Part shown: piece by piece, positions 50,017-59,591 of the stretch
Position numbering within the stretch: the stretch's first letter is position 1
Layout: every line of letters starts with the position of its first letter
NCBI GenBank assembly: GCA_910587505.1
Contig: CAJULD010000014.1
Span: 1-64,000, forward strand
Source of the DNA: an uncultured Oscillospiraceae bacterium
Lineage (GTDB): Bacteria > Bacillota > Clostridia > Oscillospirales > Oscillospiraceae
Length of the DNA stretch: 64,000 nucleotides
Reading direction: 5' to 3'
Notes under the pieces: model-generated
Seen by the model: the letters and a program-made list of their open reading frames with translations, nothing else
Database searches by the model: none
Told to the model about the DNA's origin: nothing
Position numbers and translations under genes: made by a program

Positions 50017-50718
50017 TCATCCCAACAGTCCGCCGCTCCACTGTCCAAGCCACCGCAGCGCCAGGGAGCCCGCCGCCGCTTCCGGAGGAATCACGCCGGT
50101 CTGACGCAGGACCCACAATCCCAGACACACCAGAACCGCCCCCTTGCCCAGCCCCACCAGCGCACCGCCCAGCTCGTTTAGCTGCCGGATTCCCGGGAGT
50201 TTTTCCACAATGCGCAACACTCTGGCGGCAACGCGCAGCAGAACCGTCAGAACCACAAAGGCGGCCGCGCAGAGAACGGATTGAACCAGCTCCCGGACCA
50301 CGCCGTCCAGCGCCGCGTCCACCGCCCGGCGGCTCAGCTCCAGAACGGCCTCCTTCGTGCCGTCAACAGGGACAGGGAGCGTCTGCTCTTCCAGAAGGCG
50401 CAGCGCCTGCTCCCGGATCAACTGGTTGGGAATGGCCTCCACCAGCCGGTCCGCCGCTTCCTGAAGCGCGCCGTCCAGGGCATTTTCCAGATCCAGCTCC
50501 TCTATTCTGGACTCAATGGCTTCATAGGCGGCGGGCCGCAGGACGGCGTCTACAAGCTTCGGCGCGGCCGTTCTGGCAATCTGGACGGAAAGCACCAGCG
50601 CCACGATCACCACCAGCAGCTCCGCCAGCGTGCGCACGAGCCCCCTCTTCCATCCCAGAACGGTGAACAGAAACAGCGTCCCCGCAGTCACAAGGTCAAT
50701 CATAACAGATAAATTCAA
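50017..50718 (-). CDS. CvpA-family membrane protein
   Basis: The 233-residue protein has four predicted membrane helices, with the CvpA pattern at the start (MIDLVTAGTLFLFTVLGWKRGLVRTLAELL) and near the end (LNELGGALVGLGKGAVLVCLGLW). A long soluble helical insert lies between helices 2 and 3. CvpA was named for colicin V production; later work links it to envelope homeostasis. GAAAGGGG precedes the ATG. Confidence 0.85.
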   Translation of the reverse strand: MNLSVMIDLVTAGTLFLFTVLGWKRGLVRTLAELLVVIVALVLSVQIARTAAPKLVDAVLRPAAYEAIESRIEELDLENALDGALQEAADRLVEAIPNQLIREQALRLLEEQTLPVPVDGTKEAVLELSRRAVDAALDGVVRELVQSVLCAAAFVVLTVLLRVAARVLRIVEKLPGIRQLNELGGALVGLGKGAVLVCLGLWVLRQTGVIPPEAAAGSLALRWLGQWSGGLLG

Positions 50719-50756
50719 AAAAGGCTATCCCCTTTCTATGGAAAAATGACAAACCG

Positions 50757-51929
50757 TCAGGGCAAAAAACGCCAGGCGGACGATCCGGAAATCAGCAGGA
50801 TTCCCCCGCCCTTTTCCACCAGGACCTGTCCGGCATAGTCCGTATCCGCCAATCTGGCATATTCCGTCAGATCCCGGCGATAGACCACCAGCCCCTCTCC
50901 GTAAAGCACCGCCAGATAGTCTCCCCCCGCCGCAATGTCCAAAACCTCGTCCGACAGCTCCAGGGAGGCGATTTTTTCCCCCTCCAGATCATAGGTGGCC
51001 AGCGTGCAGATATTCCCGGCCTGATACCGGCCAAGCAGCAGCGCGGCGAAATCACGCCCGTTGAGGGCGTAGTCGTGGAGGTACAGATTGCCGTAGGACT
51101 GATCCAGAAATTTTTCCCCGTCAAGCCCGGTTATGGCAAACCGGTTGTCGCACAGGGAGATCACCCTGTCACCGTTGCAGCAGAAATCCATCACCAGTCC
51201 GTCCAGAATCGAGGCGCTGCTTTTCACTTCCCCGCTGCCCAGGTCGTAAGTCAGCAGCCCGCTGGCGAAGATGCCGCCCTGAGACTCCAGACGGACGATC
51301 ACCACGCTGCGCCCGTCCTCCGTGACCCTGGCGTCGCCCAGATAGCTGTTGTAGGAATCAAATGTAAAGATCAGCTCACCGTCCGGATCATAGACGGAGA
51401 CGAAGGTCTTGTAGCCGGTTTTCTGCTCCGTCACCGCCAGATAGTCGCTTCCGTTCAGATTGGCCGAAAAGTAGCGCAGTCCCTCCTCCGTATGTATGGT
51501 ACGTTGAATGCCGTTCTGGTCCAGAATATGCAGGGTGCTGCCGCCCACGTCGCATACCGCCGCATGCTTTCCTCCGACGGACAGCTGCGGCGCAGTCATC
51601 CGGATCGGCAGATCATAGACCACGCTCCCCCTGTCGGAGATCAGCTGCGCCGTGTTGGGGCTCACCACCAGCAGCCCGTCACCCAGCTTTCCGTAGCGGT
51701 TGGCAGGGTCGGCGGCATAGACGTAGATGTCCTTCACGCCGCCGCTGTCTCCGTACATAAGCCAGCGGCGAAGTCCGGCAAAATGACTGCCGTCCTCCAT
51801 GGAGGTCAGCGCGGCCACCGCCAGCACCGCACACAGCGTCAGCAGCAGCATCGTCAGACGCCGGAGGGGGCGCTTTTTCTTTTTTCCCGCCTCCTGCTCT
51901 GGTGGCGCGCTCTCATGTTGATTCGTCAT
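50757..51929 (-). CDS. DUF5711-family membrane-anchored beta-propeller protein
   Basis: The 390-residue protein has a short basic N-terminus, one membrane helix (LTMLLLTLCAVLAVAALT) and an extracellular beta-propeller-like domain of repeated strands. It fits DUF5711, common in Oscillospiraceae and of unknown function. I use ATG 51929 with GAGG 11 bases before; ATGs at 51941 and 51947 are in frame. Its start lies inside the end of truA. Confidence 0.75.
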   Translation of the reverse strand: MTNQHESAPPEQEAGKKKKRPLRRLTMLLLTLCAVLAVAALTSMEDGSHFAGLRRWLMYGDSGGVKDIYVYAADPANRYGKLGDGLLVVSPNTAQLISDRGSVVYDLPIRMTAPQLSVGGKHAAVCDVGGSTLHILDQNGIQRTIHTEEGLRYFSANLNGSDYLAVTEQKTGYKTFVSVYDPDGELIFTFDSYNSYLGDARVTEDGRSVVIVRLESQGGIFASGLLTYDLGSGEVKSSASILDGLVMDFCCNGDRVISLCDNRFAITGLDGEKFLDQSYGNLYLHDYALNGRDFAALLLGRYQAGNICTLATYDLEGEKIASLELSDEVLDIAAGGDYLAVLYGEGLVVYRRDLTEYARLADTDYAGQVLVEKGGGILLISGSSAWRFLP

Positions 51930-52677
51930 TGAGCCGTTCATCCTCATACCACAATCTTGTCAGATACAGTCCGCCTGGCGGAACCGTCGGCCCCGCCAGC
52001 GTCCGGTTGCCGCTCTCCAGAATGGCGGGGATATCCTCCGCTGTCAGCTTTCCCTCCGCGGCGTAAAGCACCGTGCCGGTGATGGCCCGTACCATATTAT
52101 ACAGGAATCCGTCGGCGCATACCTTCAATTCCAGCAGCGGGCCGTTCCGGCAGACGCGGCAGTAGTGGACGGTGCGCACCGTCGTTCTGGTCTCCGTGCC
52201 AACGCTGCGCACGGCCCGGAAATCATGGGTTCCCTCAAAGGCCCGGGCCGCCCGGTCCATGACCGTCTCATCGAGAAGCCTGGGGTAAAAATAGGCCCGG
52301 TGGACATAGAACGGATTTCGGATGCGGGAATTGAAGATCCGGTAGGTATACTCTTTTTTCAGACAGGAACCGATGGCGTTGAAATCGTCTGCCACCTGGA
52401 ACGCCCGGCACACCACGATATCCTCCGGCAGACGGCTGTTGACCGCCAGCGGGAACCGCTCGCAGGGAATGGTGGAGCCGGTGCGGAAGTTGGCGACGTA
52501 CCGCTCCGCGTGAACGCCGGCGTCCGTCCGTCCGCAGCCGGTCACCCTGATCCGCTCCCCACAGACCGCATGCAGGGCCTTTTCCAGCGTCTCCGCCACC
52601 GTGATCTCGCTTTTCTGCACCTGCCAGCCATGATATCCGGTCCCGTTATACATAAGACGAAACGCTATATTCCTCAT
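51913..52677 (-). CDS. truA: tRNA pseudouridine synthase A
   Basis: The 254-residue enzyme has the catalytic Asp in GCGRTDAGVHA and the family motifs YNGTGYHGWQVQ and GFLYNMVRAITG. It makes pseudouridine at positions 38-40 of tRNA anticodon arms. The order ecfA1-ecfA2-ecfT-truA on this strand is the common Firmicutes order. It overlaps the DUF5711 gene by 17 bases. Confidence 0.95.
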   Translation of the reverse strand: MRNIAFRLMYNGTGYHGWQVQKSEITVAETLEKALHAVCGERIRVTGCGRTDAGVHAERYVANFRTGSTIPCERFPLAVNSRLPEDIVVCRAFQVADDFNAIGSCLKKEYTYRIFNSRIRNPFYVHRAYFYPRLLDETVMDRAARAFEGTHDFRAVRSVGTETRTTVRTVHYCRVCRNGPLLELKVCADGFLYNMVRAITGTVLYAAEGKLTAEDIPAILESGNRTLAGPTVPPGGLYLTRLWYEDERLNDEST

Positions 52678-52705
52678 TGTCCGTTCCTTTCAGCATCGAC
52701 GGCGG

Positions 52706-53509
52706 CTACAGGCCAAAATGCGCCAGCGCCAGCACTCCGGCCAGTACGGCAATATAGGCAGAAAAAACAAGGCAGTCTATTGTCTGATAACGGAGAACAT
52801 GGAGCTTGGTCCTCCCCTCTCCCCCGTGATAGCAGCGGCACTCCATGGCCACGGCCAGCTCGTCCGCCCGGCGAAACGCGCTGACAAACAGCGGAACCAG
52901 AACAGGCACCAGCGCCTTTGCCCGCTGGAACAGGTTCCCGCTCTCAAAATCGGCCCCCCGGGCCCGCTGGGCCGACATGATCTTGTCCGTTTCTTCAATC
53001 AGCGTAGGGATCATCCGCAGGGCGATGGACATAATCATCGCCAGCTCATGGACCGGAACCCGGATTTTTTTTAGCGGGTTCAGCAAAGCTTCCAGACCGT
53101 CCGTCAGCGCAATCGGACTGGTGGTATAGGTCAGAAGAAAGGTCCCCATAATCAGCATCGTAATCCGCAGGACCATGAAAAACGCGGTCAGGACGCCCTC
53201 CTTCGTGATCCGGAAGATCCAGAAGGACGCCAGCGTCTCGCCGGGCGTATAGAACAGATTCAATATGGCGGTGAAACAGATGATAAACAGGATCGGCTTC
53301 AGGCCCCGCACCAGAGCCCTGGGCGCCACGCCGGAGATTTTGATCCCGGTAAGCAGCAGCAGCGCCACCACGCCGTAAGAGAAGAAGGACTTCGCGCAGA
53401 ACAGCGCCACAATATAGACGACGGTCAGCAAAATCTTCGTCCGGGGGTCCAGCCTGTGGGCCAGGGAATTTCCCGGAAAATACTGCCCCAGCGTAATGTC
53501 CTTGAGCAT
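52706..53509 (-). CDS. ecfT: ECF transporter transmembrane protein EcfT
   Basis: The 267-residue membrane protein starts with LGQYFPGNSLAHRLDPRTKI and has about six predicted helices. The coupling-helix motifs are in MSAQRARGADFES. It joins the two ATPases to vitamin-binding S components, which are coded elsewhere in group II ECF systems. Its ATG overlaps the ecfA2 stop by one base. Confidence 0.95.
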   Translation of the reverse strand: MLKDITLGQYFPGNSLAHRLDPRTKILLTVVYIVALFCAKSFFSYGVVALLLLTGIKISGVAPRALVRGLKPILFIICFTAILNLFYTPGETLASFWIFRITKEGVLTAFFMVLRITMLIMGTFLLTYTTSPIALTDGLEALLNPLKKIRVPVHELAMIMSIALRMIPTLIEETDKIMSAQRARGADFESGNLFQRAKALVPVLVPLFVSAFRRADELAVAMECRCYHGGEGRTKLHVLRYQTIDCLVFSAYIAVLAGVLALAHFGL

Positions 53510-54369
53510 CAGCGCTTCCCCCCCTTCAGCGCCAGCAGCGCGGCACGGAGGTCCGCCACCGTATATACGGCCGGATCAATATCCACGCCCTGTCTGGCCA
53601 GCGCCATGGCCACCTGGGTCACCTGGGGTACGTTCAGGCCTACATCGATCAATTCCCGGGCCCGGCTGAACACCTCATGAGGCGTGCCGGACATGACCAC
53701 GCCGGCGTTGGCCAGCACCACGATGCGGTCCACGTTTTCCGCCACCTCGTCCATGCTGTGACTGACCATGACGACGGTGGTCCCCTTCTCCCGGTGATAG
53801 CGGCGGATGTTTTCCAGCAGGCTGCGCCGCCCGGCAGGGTCCAGCCCCGCCGAGGGCTCATCCAGGATCAGGACGTCCGGCTCCATTGCGATGACGCCCG
53901 CAATGGCCACCCGCCGTTTCTGCCCGCCGGAGAGGTCGAAGGGCGATTTCTCCAACAAATCCCCGCCAAGGCCCGCGAAGGCCATGGCGGACCGGACCCG
54001 GCGGTCGATCTCCTTCCCGTCCAGCCCCATGTTCCTCGGGCCGAAGGCCACGTCCTTATAGACCGTTTCCTCAAAAAGCTGGTATTCCGGGTACTGGAAC
54101 ACCAGTCCCACCCGGAACCGGACTTCCCGGATCTTTTTGGGCTCCGCCCAGATATCCCGGCCTCCCAGCAGGATTCGCCCGCCAGTGGGCTTCAACAGGC
54201 CGTTGAGGTGCTGGATCAGGGTGGACTTCCCGGAGCCGGTGTGGCCGATGATGCCCAGAAACTCCCCCTTCATGATCTCCATATTGACATTCTGCACCGC
54301 GCTGCGGCAGAACGGCGTATTCTCTCCATAGGTGTGGGTCAGATTCTCCACGCGGATTATTGCTTCCAA
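53509..54369 (-). CDS. ecfA2: ECF transporter ATPase EcfA2
   Basis: The 286-residue ATPase has Walker A GHTGSGKS at residues 42-49, signature FDLSGGQKRRVAIAG, and Walker B VLILDEPSAGLDP. It pairs with EcfA1 to power vitamin uptake. It lies three bases after ecfA1 and one base before ecfT. All catalytic residues are present. Confidence 0.95.
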   Translation of the reverse strand: MEAIIRVENLTHTYGENTPFCRSAVQNVNMEIMKGEFLGIIGHTGSGKSTLIQHLNGLLKPTGGRILLGGRDIWAEPKKIREVRFRVGLVFQYPEYQLFEETVYKDVAFGPRNMGLDGKEIDRRVRSAMAFAGLGGDLLEKSPFDLSGGQKRRVAIAGVIAMEPDVLILDEPSAGLDPAGRRSLLENIRRYHREKGTTVVMVSHSMDEVAENVDRIVVLANAGVVMSGTPHEVFSRARELIDVGLNVPQVTQVAMALARQGVDIDPAVYTVADLRAALLALKGGKR

Positions 54370-54372
54370 TAC

Positions 54373-55236
54373 TCAATCCCTCGCTTCTACGGTTTTCAGC
54401 GCACGGGCAATGGCGCCGGCGCACGCCTGAATATCCAGCGCGTCCAGGGGCACGTCGAAGCCGTCCTGCCGCAGGCCGTGGAGCAGCTCCACCGTGTGGG
54501 GGGCGGCCAGGCCGATGGCCTGCAGCTCCTCCACCCGAACCAGGACCTCCTCCGGCGCGCCGTCCATCACCACCCTGCCGCCGTCCATCACCACCACCCG
54601 GTCTGCCATGGCGGCCTCGTCCATGTGGTGGGTGATGAGGACGATGGTGATGCCCTTCTCCCGGTTCAACCGCTTCACGGTGTCCAGCACCTCCCGGCGG
54701 CCCAGCGGGTCCAGCATGGCGGTGGACTCGTCCAGCACGATGCAGGCGGGCTCCATGGCGATGACCCCGGCAATGGCGATGCGCTGCTTCTGCCCGCCGG
54801 AGAGGTGGTGGGGCGCATGGAGAGTGAACGCCTCCATCCCCACTGCCTTCAGGGCGGCGGACACCCGGCGCTGGATCTCCCCGGTGGGTATGCCCAGGTT
54901 CTCCGGACCGAAGGCCACGTCCTCCTCCACCACATTGGCGACGATCTGGTTGTCCGGGTTCTGGAACACCATCCCCACCCGGCGGCGAATCTCCAGCAAA
55001 AGGCTCTCGTCCGCGGTATCCATCCCGTCCACCCGGACCTTCCCGCCACCCGGCAGCAGCACCGCGTTCATGTGCTTGGCCAGAGTGGACTTCCCGGACC
55101 CGTTGTGGCCCAGAATCACGACGAAGCTGCCCTGTTTGATGGAGAGATCGATCTCCTTCAGCGCCTGCACCGGTTCCTTTCCCTCATCGGGGGGATAGGC
55201 AAACGTCAGCTTTTCTGCTTTGATGATGTCACTCAT
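54373..55236 (-). CDS. ecfA1: ECF transporter ATPase EcfA1
   Basis: The 287-residue ATPase has Walker A GHNGSGKST, signature HLSGGQKQRIAIAG, and Walker B CIVLDESTAMLDP, where DES replaces DEP, as usual for EcfA1. It is the first gene of the ecf-truA run. Upstream is the VanZ-GNAT gene instead of rplQ and the ribosomal cluster, so the module has been separated from its common neighbours. Confidence 0.95.
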   Translation of the reverse strand: MSDIIKAEKLTFAYPPDEGKEPVQALKEIDLSIKQGSFVVILGHNGSGKSTLAKHMNAVLLPGGGKVRVDGMDTADESLLLEIRRRVGMVFQNPDNQIVANVVEEDVAFGPENLGIPTGEIQRRVSAALKAVGMEAFTLHAPHHLSGGQKQRIAIAGVIAMEPACIVLDESTAMLDPLGRREVLDTVKRLNREKGITIVLITHHMDEAAMADRVVVMDGGRVVMDGAPEEVLVRVEELQAIGLAAPHTVELLHGLRQDGFDVPLDALDIQACAGAIARALKTVEARD

Positions 55237-55254
55237 TCCATTCCCTCGTGATGC

Positions 55255-56376
55255 TCACAATGTGATATAGTACCGCCGGATGGTCCCGGAGCCGCCCAGG
55301 CCCGGCTCGTCAGGCACCTCGTTCTCCAGAACGCCGCCGTTGGCAAGGATGGTGCGTTCCGAGGCGGTATTGGCCGGGTCACAGGTCAGCAGGACCCGCT
55401 CCTCCCCCTCCGCCCGGCATTTTTCCAGGGTCAGGCGCAGCTGCTCCCTGGCGTACCCCTTCCGCCGCTCCGACGGGCGTATGCTGTAGCCGATATGTCC
55501 GCCGTACCGGAGCACGAACTCCGACAGGGGGCTGGGACGGTAGTTGACAATGCCCACCACCCGGCCGTCGGACTGCCGGACAGTCAGCCAGGTGTGGGAG
55601 GGGAGCCAGCCCCTGGCCTTCTCCCGGCCCCGGAAATCCAGCCATTCCTCGTAGGAGCCTGTATTTTTGAGACCCATGCAGCCTTCAAACTCGCTGCCGT
55701 ACTCCAGCATCTCAGCCCTGAAGGCCATGACCTGCTCTCTGTAGTCCATTGTTGGTCTGACTAATTCCAAAATATCCATAACATGAAACCTCACTGTAAA
55801 TCCGGGCGCAGGCCCATGCAGCAGCCGCCACAGCAGATAGCCGCAGAACACGCCCAATGTGTTCAGAATAATATCGTCGATGTCAAAGGCGCGGCCCACG
55901 CAGAGCTGCCAGCACTCCACAGAGCCGGTGATGCAAAAGCCGGTCAGCAGCGCCCGCTTCCAGGTATACCCCCGCCACAGCAGGGCGGCGAAGAAGCCGA
56001 AGGGCACGAACATGATGATATTGCCCAGCAGCATGTAGCTCTGCCACAGACCGCCCTCAAAGCACCGTCCCGGTACCAGATTCCAGGTTCCCGGTGTGAA
56101 AAAGAGGGCGTGGTCCGGAACCGGTCCCCGCAGGAGGGTCAGCCAGTTGAACCATCCCGGCGTCAGGGTCAGGACCGCCATACCGCCGCAAAACAGCCAG
56201 AACAGCAGCAACGTTCCCTCTCTCCGCGGGGAGCTTGCCAGCCTCCGTTCGTCCAGGCGGCGCATCCGCCGGGGGCGCAGGGGGAAAAACAGCAGGGCGG
56301 CCAGTGCAAAGCCCGGAAACATGCGGACAATGTATCGCAGGGTATCCTCTGCAAATACGGAATAGAGTACGCGCAT
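55255..56376 (-). CDS. VanZ-GNAT fusion protein
   Basis: Residues 1 to about 195 form a VanZ-like membrane domain with four to five helices (NIIMFVPFGFFAALL, TGSVECWQLCVGRAFDIDDIILNTLG). From about Met200, a complete GNAT acetyltransferase begins (MDILELVRPTMDYREQ, IGYSIRPSERRKGYAREQL). An internal ATG at 55779 has GTGAGG nine bases upstream, so the GNAT could also be made alone. VanZ relatives confer low-level glycopeptide tolerance in some bacteria; here the role is unknown. Confidence 0.8.
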   Translation of the reverse strand: MRVLYSVFAEDTLRYIVRMFPGFALAALLFFPLRPRRMRRLDERRLASSPRREGTLLLFWLFCGGMAVLTLTPGWFNWLTLLRGPVPDHALFFTPGTWNLVPGRCFEGGLWQSYMLLGNIIMFVPFGFFAALLWRGYTWKRALLTGFCITGSVECWQLCVGRAFDIDDIILNTLGVFCGYLLWRLLHGPAPGFTVRFHVMDILELVRPTMDYREQVMAFRAEMLEYGSEFEGCMGLKNTGSYEEWLDFRGREKARGWLPSHTWLTVRQSDGRVVGIVNYRPSPLSEFVLRYGGHIGYSIRPSERRKGYAREQLRLTLEKCRAEGEERVLLTCDPANTASERTILANGGVLENEVPDEPGLGGSGTIRRYYITL

Positions 56377-57243
56377 CTACCGGTCTCCCGTCCACCGCCC
56401 TGTGGCCCCGCAGGGCAGGACCAGGCCGGATTCCGTCACCGGCAGGCCGATCTCGCCGCTGACGGTCCGCCCCCCGAATTTTCGGGAGACCACCGTCTCC
56501 AGAATATAGGTCAGTACGCTGGGGGCCAGGCCCGTGGTGTAGGAATTGATGAGGACAAACAGCGGCTCGTCCGACAGCGCCCCGGCGCACAGCTCCACGA
56601 AGGGGTACAGGTTGTCCTCCAGCTTCCAGACCTCGCCGGTGGGACCTCTCCCATAGCTGGGCGGGTCCATGATAATGGCGTCGTATCGCCGCCCCCGGCG
56701 GATCTCCCGTTCCACGAACCTGGCGCAGTCGTCCACGATCCACCGGATGGGTGCGTCCTCCAGTCCGGAGGACTTCGCGTTCTCCCGGGCCCACTGGACC
56801 ATCCCCTTTGCCGCGTCCACGTGGCAGACCTTTGCCCCTGCGGCGGCGCAGGCCACGCTGGCGGCCCCGGTGTAGGCGAACAGATTCAGCACGTTGACCT
56901 CCCGGCCGGCGGCGCGGATGCGCTCCTGGGCGAAATCCCAGTTTACCGCCTGCTCCGGAAAGAGGCCGGTGTGCTTGAAGTTCATGGGCTTGACCTGAAA
57001 GGTCAGATTCTTATACCGGACCTGCCACTGTCCCGGCAGCCTCCTCTTCTCCCAGCTGCCGCCGCCGGTGCTGGAGCGGAGATACCGCCCGTCGGGCCGC
57101 TTCCAGCCGCTGTGGAGTCTCGGCGTATTCCAGATGGCCTGGGGGTCCGGGCGAACCAGGAGCCTGTCCCCCCAGCGTTCCAGCTTTTCTCCTCCGCCGC
57201 AGTCCAGCAGCTCATAGTCCTTCCATCCCTCCGCAATCCACAT
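56377..57243 (-). CDS. Class I rRNA methyltransferase (RlmI/RlmK-like)
   Basis: The 288-residue SAM-dependent methyltransferase has the SAM-binding VLNLFAYTGAASVACAAAGA and catalytic-loop DPPSYGRG motifs, with an N-terminal beta part but no full PUA domain. It likely methylates rRNA. It abuts the VanZ-GNAT gene without a gap, so both are probably co-transcribed. Confidence 0.85.
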   Translation of the reverse strand: MWIAEGWKDYELLDCGGGEKLERWGDRLLVRPDPQAIWNTPRLHSGWKRPDGRYLRSSTGGGSWEKRRLPGQWQVRYKNLTFQVKPMNFKHTGLFPEQAVNWDFAQERIRAAGREVNVLNLFAYTGAASVACAAAGAKVCHVDAAKGMVQWARENAKSSGLEDAPIRWIVDDCARFVEREIRRGRRYDAIIMDPPSYGRGPTGEVWKLEDNLYPFVELCAGALSDEPLFVLINSYTTGLAPSVLTYILETVVSRKFGGRTVSGEIGLPVTESGLVLPCGATGRWTGDR

Positions 57244-57424
57244 ATCCCGGCGCCTCCCGATTTTCCTTGATACAAAAAGTCATCCTATTATATACCACCT
57301 GTTGGCAACCGTCAACAAAAGAAGCAGGAATATTTTGGACGATTTTACAAGGGAATCCCGGTCCCGGTTTGTCAGTATAGCCGCTTCCGGCGGAAAAAGA
57401 AGCGGAAATTTTCTCATCTGCCCC

Positions 57425-57453
57425 TTGACTTTTGGAAAAAAGTAAGGTATGAT
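57425..57453 (+). promoter_or_regulatory. Promoter of SRP operon
   Basis: TTGACT (57425-57430), 17 bp, TATGAT (57448-57453), about 48 bases before ylxM. Confidence 0.8.
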
Positions 57454-57500
57454 AAACGGGCATGTAAAGCTGTGGCGCTTTACACAAAGGAGGATGAACC

Positions 57501-57866
57501 GTGAAAAACCAGACGTACCGCATGACCATGCTGTTTGATTTTTACGGGGAGCTCCTGACAGAGCGGCAGAAGGAATTCTTTGACCTCTATTATAACGAGG
57601 ATCTCAGCCTTTCCGAAATCGCGGAAAACAGCGGCATCAGCCGCCAGGGCGTCCGGGATGTAATTGTCCGGGCCGAGGGCGTGATGCAGGAGGTGGAGGA
57701 GAAAACCGGTCTGATCCGCCGGTTCCTCCAGATGCAGCAGCACATCGCCGCCATCGAGGAGGCCGCCGGGCAGCTGAAAACGCTGAACTACCGGCAGTAC
57801 GAGGATTCCAGGATCGACACGCTGGCGGACGTGATTACACAGGCCGCGCAGGCATTGAAGGAATAA
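57501..57866 (+). CDS. ylxM: YlxM-family helix-turn-helix protein
   Basis: The 121-residue protein matches YlxM/UPF0122 (MTMLFDFYGELLTERQKEFF, LSLSEIAENSGISRQGVRDVI), which resembles sigma-70 region 4. It is known as an SRP-associated factor in streptococci. AAAGGAGG precedes ATG 57501, and ffh follows after 13 bases, the usual pairing. Confidence 0.9.
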   Translation: MKNQTYRMTMLFDFYGELLTERQKEFFDLYYNEDLSLSEIAENSGISRQGVRDVIVRAEGVMQEVEEKTGLIRRFLQMQQHIAAIEEAAGQLKTLNYRQYEDSRIDTLADVITQAAQALKE

Positions 57867-57879
57867 GGAGTGACAGCCT

Positions 57880-59268
57880 ATGGCATTTGAAGGTCTTTCC
57901 GAAAAACTGAACGCCGCGTTCCGGCGTCTTCGCGGCAGGGGCCGCGTCACGGAGGCCGACGTCAGGGAGGCCATGAAAGAGGTCCGTCTGGCGCTTCTGG
58001 ACGCCGATGTGAGCTACGGCGTGGTCAGGGATTTTGTGGCAAAGGTCACGGAGCGGGCTGTTGGCGCGGATGTGCTGGAAAGTCTGACGCCTGCCCAGCA
58101 GATCATCAAGATCGTCAACGAGGAGCTCACCGGGCTCATGGGCGGCGGATGCGAGAAAATCAGCTTTGCTTCCAGGCCGCCCACGGTCATCATGATGGTG
58201 GGCCTCCAGGGCGCGGGTAAAACCACCAACGGCGCCAAGCTGGCCGGTTATCTGAAAAAGAACATGGGCAAGCGGCCGTTGCTGGTGGCCTGCGACGTCT
58301 ACCGCCCCGCCGCCATTACCCAGCTGCAGGTCGTTGGCGAACAGCTGGATATCCCCGTTTTTGCTCTGGGACAGGTCAATCCCGTTCAGATTGCCCAGCA
58401 TGCCGTCCGCCATGCCAGAGACAACGGCTTTGACACGGTGCTGCTGGATACCGCCGGGCGGCTGCATATTGATGAGCAGCTCATGGACGAGCTGAAAAAC
58501 ATCAAGAGCGCCGTCAGCCCCAACGAGATCCTGCTGGTGGTGGACGCCATGACCGGTCAGGATGCCGTCAGCGCGGCCACTGCTTTCGACGAGGCGCTGG
58601 GCATCGACGGCGTGCTGCTGACCAAGCTGGACGGCGACGCCAGAGGCGGCGCAGCCCTCTCCATCCGGGCCGCCACCGGCAAGCCCATCAAATTTGCAGG
58701 CACCGGCGAAAAGCTGGATATGCTGGAGCTGTTCCATCCGGACCGCATGGCCTCCCGTATTCTGGGAATGGGCGACATGCTCTCCCTCATTGAGAAGGCG
58801 GAGCAGAGCTTTGATGAAAAAAAGGCGGCGGAGCTGGAGGAAAAGCTGAAGAAAAACCGCTTTACCCTCACCGACTACATGGAGCAGATGAGCCAGCTGC
58901 GGAAAATGGGCGATTTGGGCCAGATGGCGGCCATGTTCCCCGGACAGCTGGGCAAGCAGATGGCGGGAGCTCAGATCGACGATAAGATGCTCAACCGGCA
59001 GGAGGCCATTATCCTCTCCATGACCCCCAGAGAGCGGAACAATCCCTCCCTGCTGGATGCCGGCCGGAAGCGGCGCATTGCCGCCGGCTGCGGCCAGCAG
59101 GTGTCCGATGTCAACCGGCTCTTGAAGCAGTATGAAATGATGCTCCAGCTGACCCGTTCCCTCTCCAGGGGCAAAATGCCGCTGGGTCTGGGGAAAATGC
59201 CCCAGCTGGGCAAGGTCACCGGCACCAGCAAAATGCACGGCTTCGGCCGGAAAAAGCGCCTGAAGTAA
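57880..59268 (+). CDS. ffh: Signal recognition particle protein Ffh
   Basis: The 462-residue GTPase has the N domain, G domain with GLQGAGKTT, DTAGR and TKLDGDARGG, and the C-terminal M domain rich in Met (MEQMSQLRKMGDLGQMAAMFP). It binds signal peptides and SRP RNA and targets proteins to the membrane. AAGGAG precedes ATG 57880. It is intact and typical in length. Confidence 0.95.
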   Translation: MAFEGLSEKLNAAFRRLRGRGRVTEADVREAMKEVRLALLDADVSYGVVRDFVAKVTERAVGADVLESLTPAQQIIKIVNEELTGLMGGGCEKISFASRPPTVIMMVGLQGAGKTTNGAKLAGYLKKNMGKRPLLVACDVYRPAAITQLQVVGEQLDIPVFALGQVNPVQIAQHAVRHARDNGFDTVLLDTAGRLHIDEQLMDELKNIKSAVSPNEILLVVDAMTGQDAVSAATAFDEALGIDGVLLTKLDGDARGGAALSIRAATGKPIKFAGTGEKLDMLELFHPDRMASRILGMGDMLSLIEKAEQSFDEKKAAELEEKLKKNRFTLTDYMEQMSQLRKMGDLGQMAAMFPGQLGKQMAGAQIDDKMLNRQEAIILSMTPRERNNPSLLDAGRKRRIAAGCGQQVSDVNRLLKQYEMMLQLTRSLSRGKMPLGLGKMPQLGKVTGTSKMHGFGRKKRLK

Positions 59269-59351
59269 CCCCTTCCTTACCGTCATAAATGCCCCGGCAT
59301 TTATATATTACACAAAAACAAATTTATTTTACTCATTGGAGGAAACACACC

Positions 59352-59591
59352 ATGGTCAAAATCAGACTGCGCCGCATGGGCGCGAAAAAGGCTCCTTTCT
59401 ACCGCGTCGTCGTCGCCGACAGCCGCTATCCCCGTGACGGCCGCTTCATTGAGGAAATCGGCACCTATAACCCCTGCGTCTCCCCCGCTGAAATCAAGAT
59501 CGACGCCGACCGCGCCAGGGAGTGGATCAAGACTGGCGCGCAGCCCACCGAGACGGTCCGCGCCCTGCTCAAGAAAGTTGACGTGATCTGA
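59352..59591 (+). CDS. rpsP: 30S ribosomal protein S16
   Basis: The 79-residue protein is a standard S16 ([25 protein letters not shown]). GGAGGAA precedes ATG 59352; an in-frame ATG at 59289 is too far upstream for a real start. The next gene overlaps its stop by one base. Confidence 0.95.
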   Translation: MVKIRLRRMGAKKAPFYRVVVADSRYPRDGRFIEEIGTYNPCVSPAEIKIDADRAREWIKTGAQPTETVRALLKKVDVI

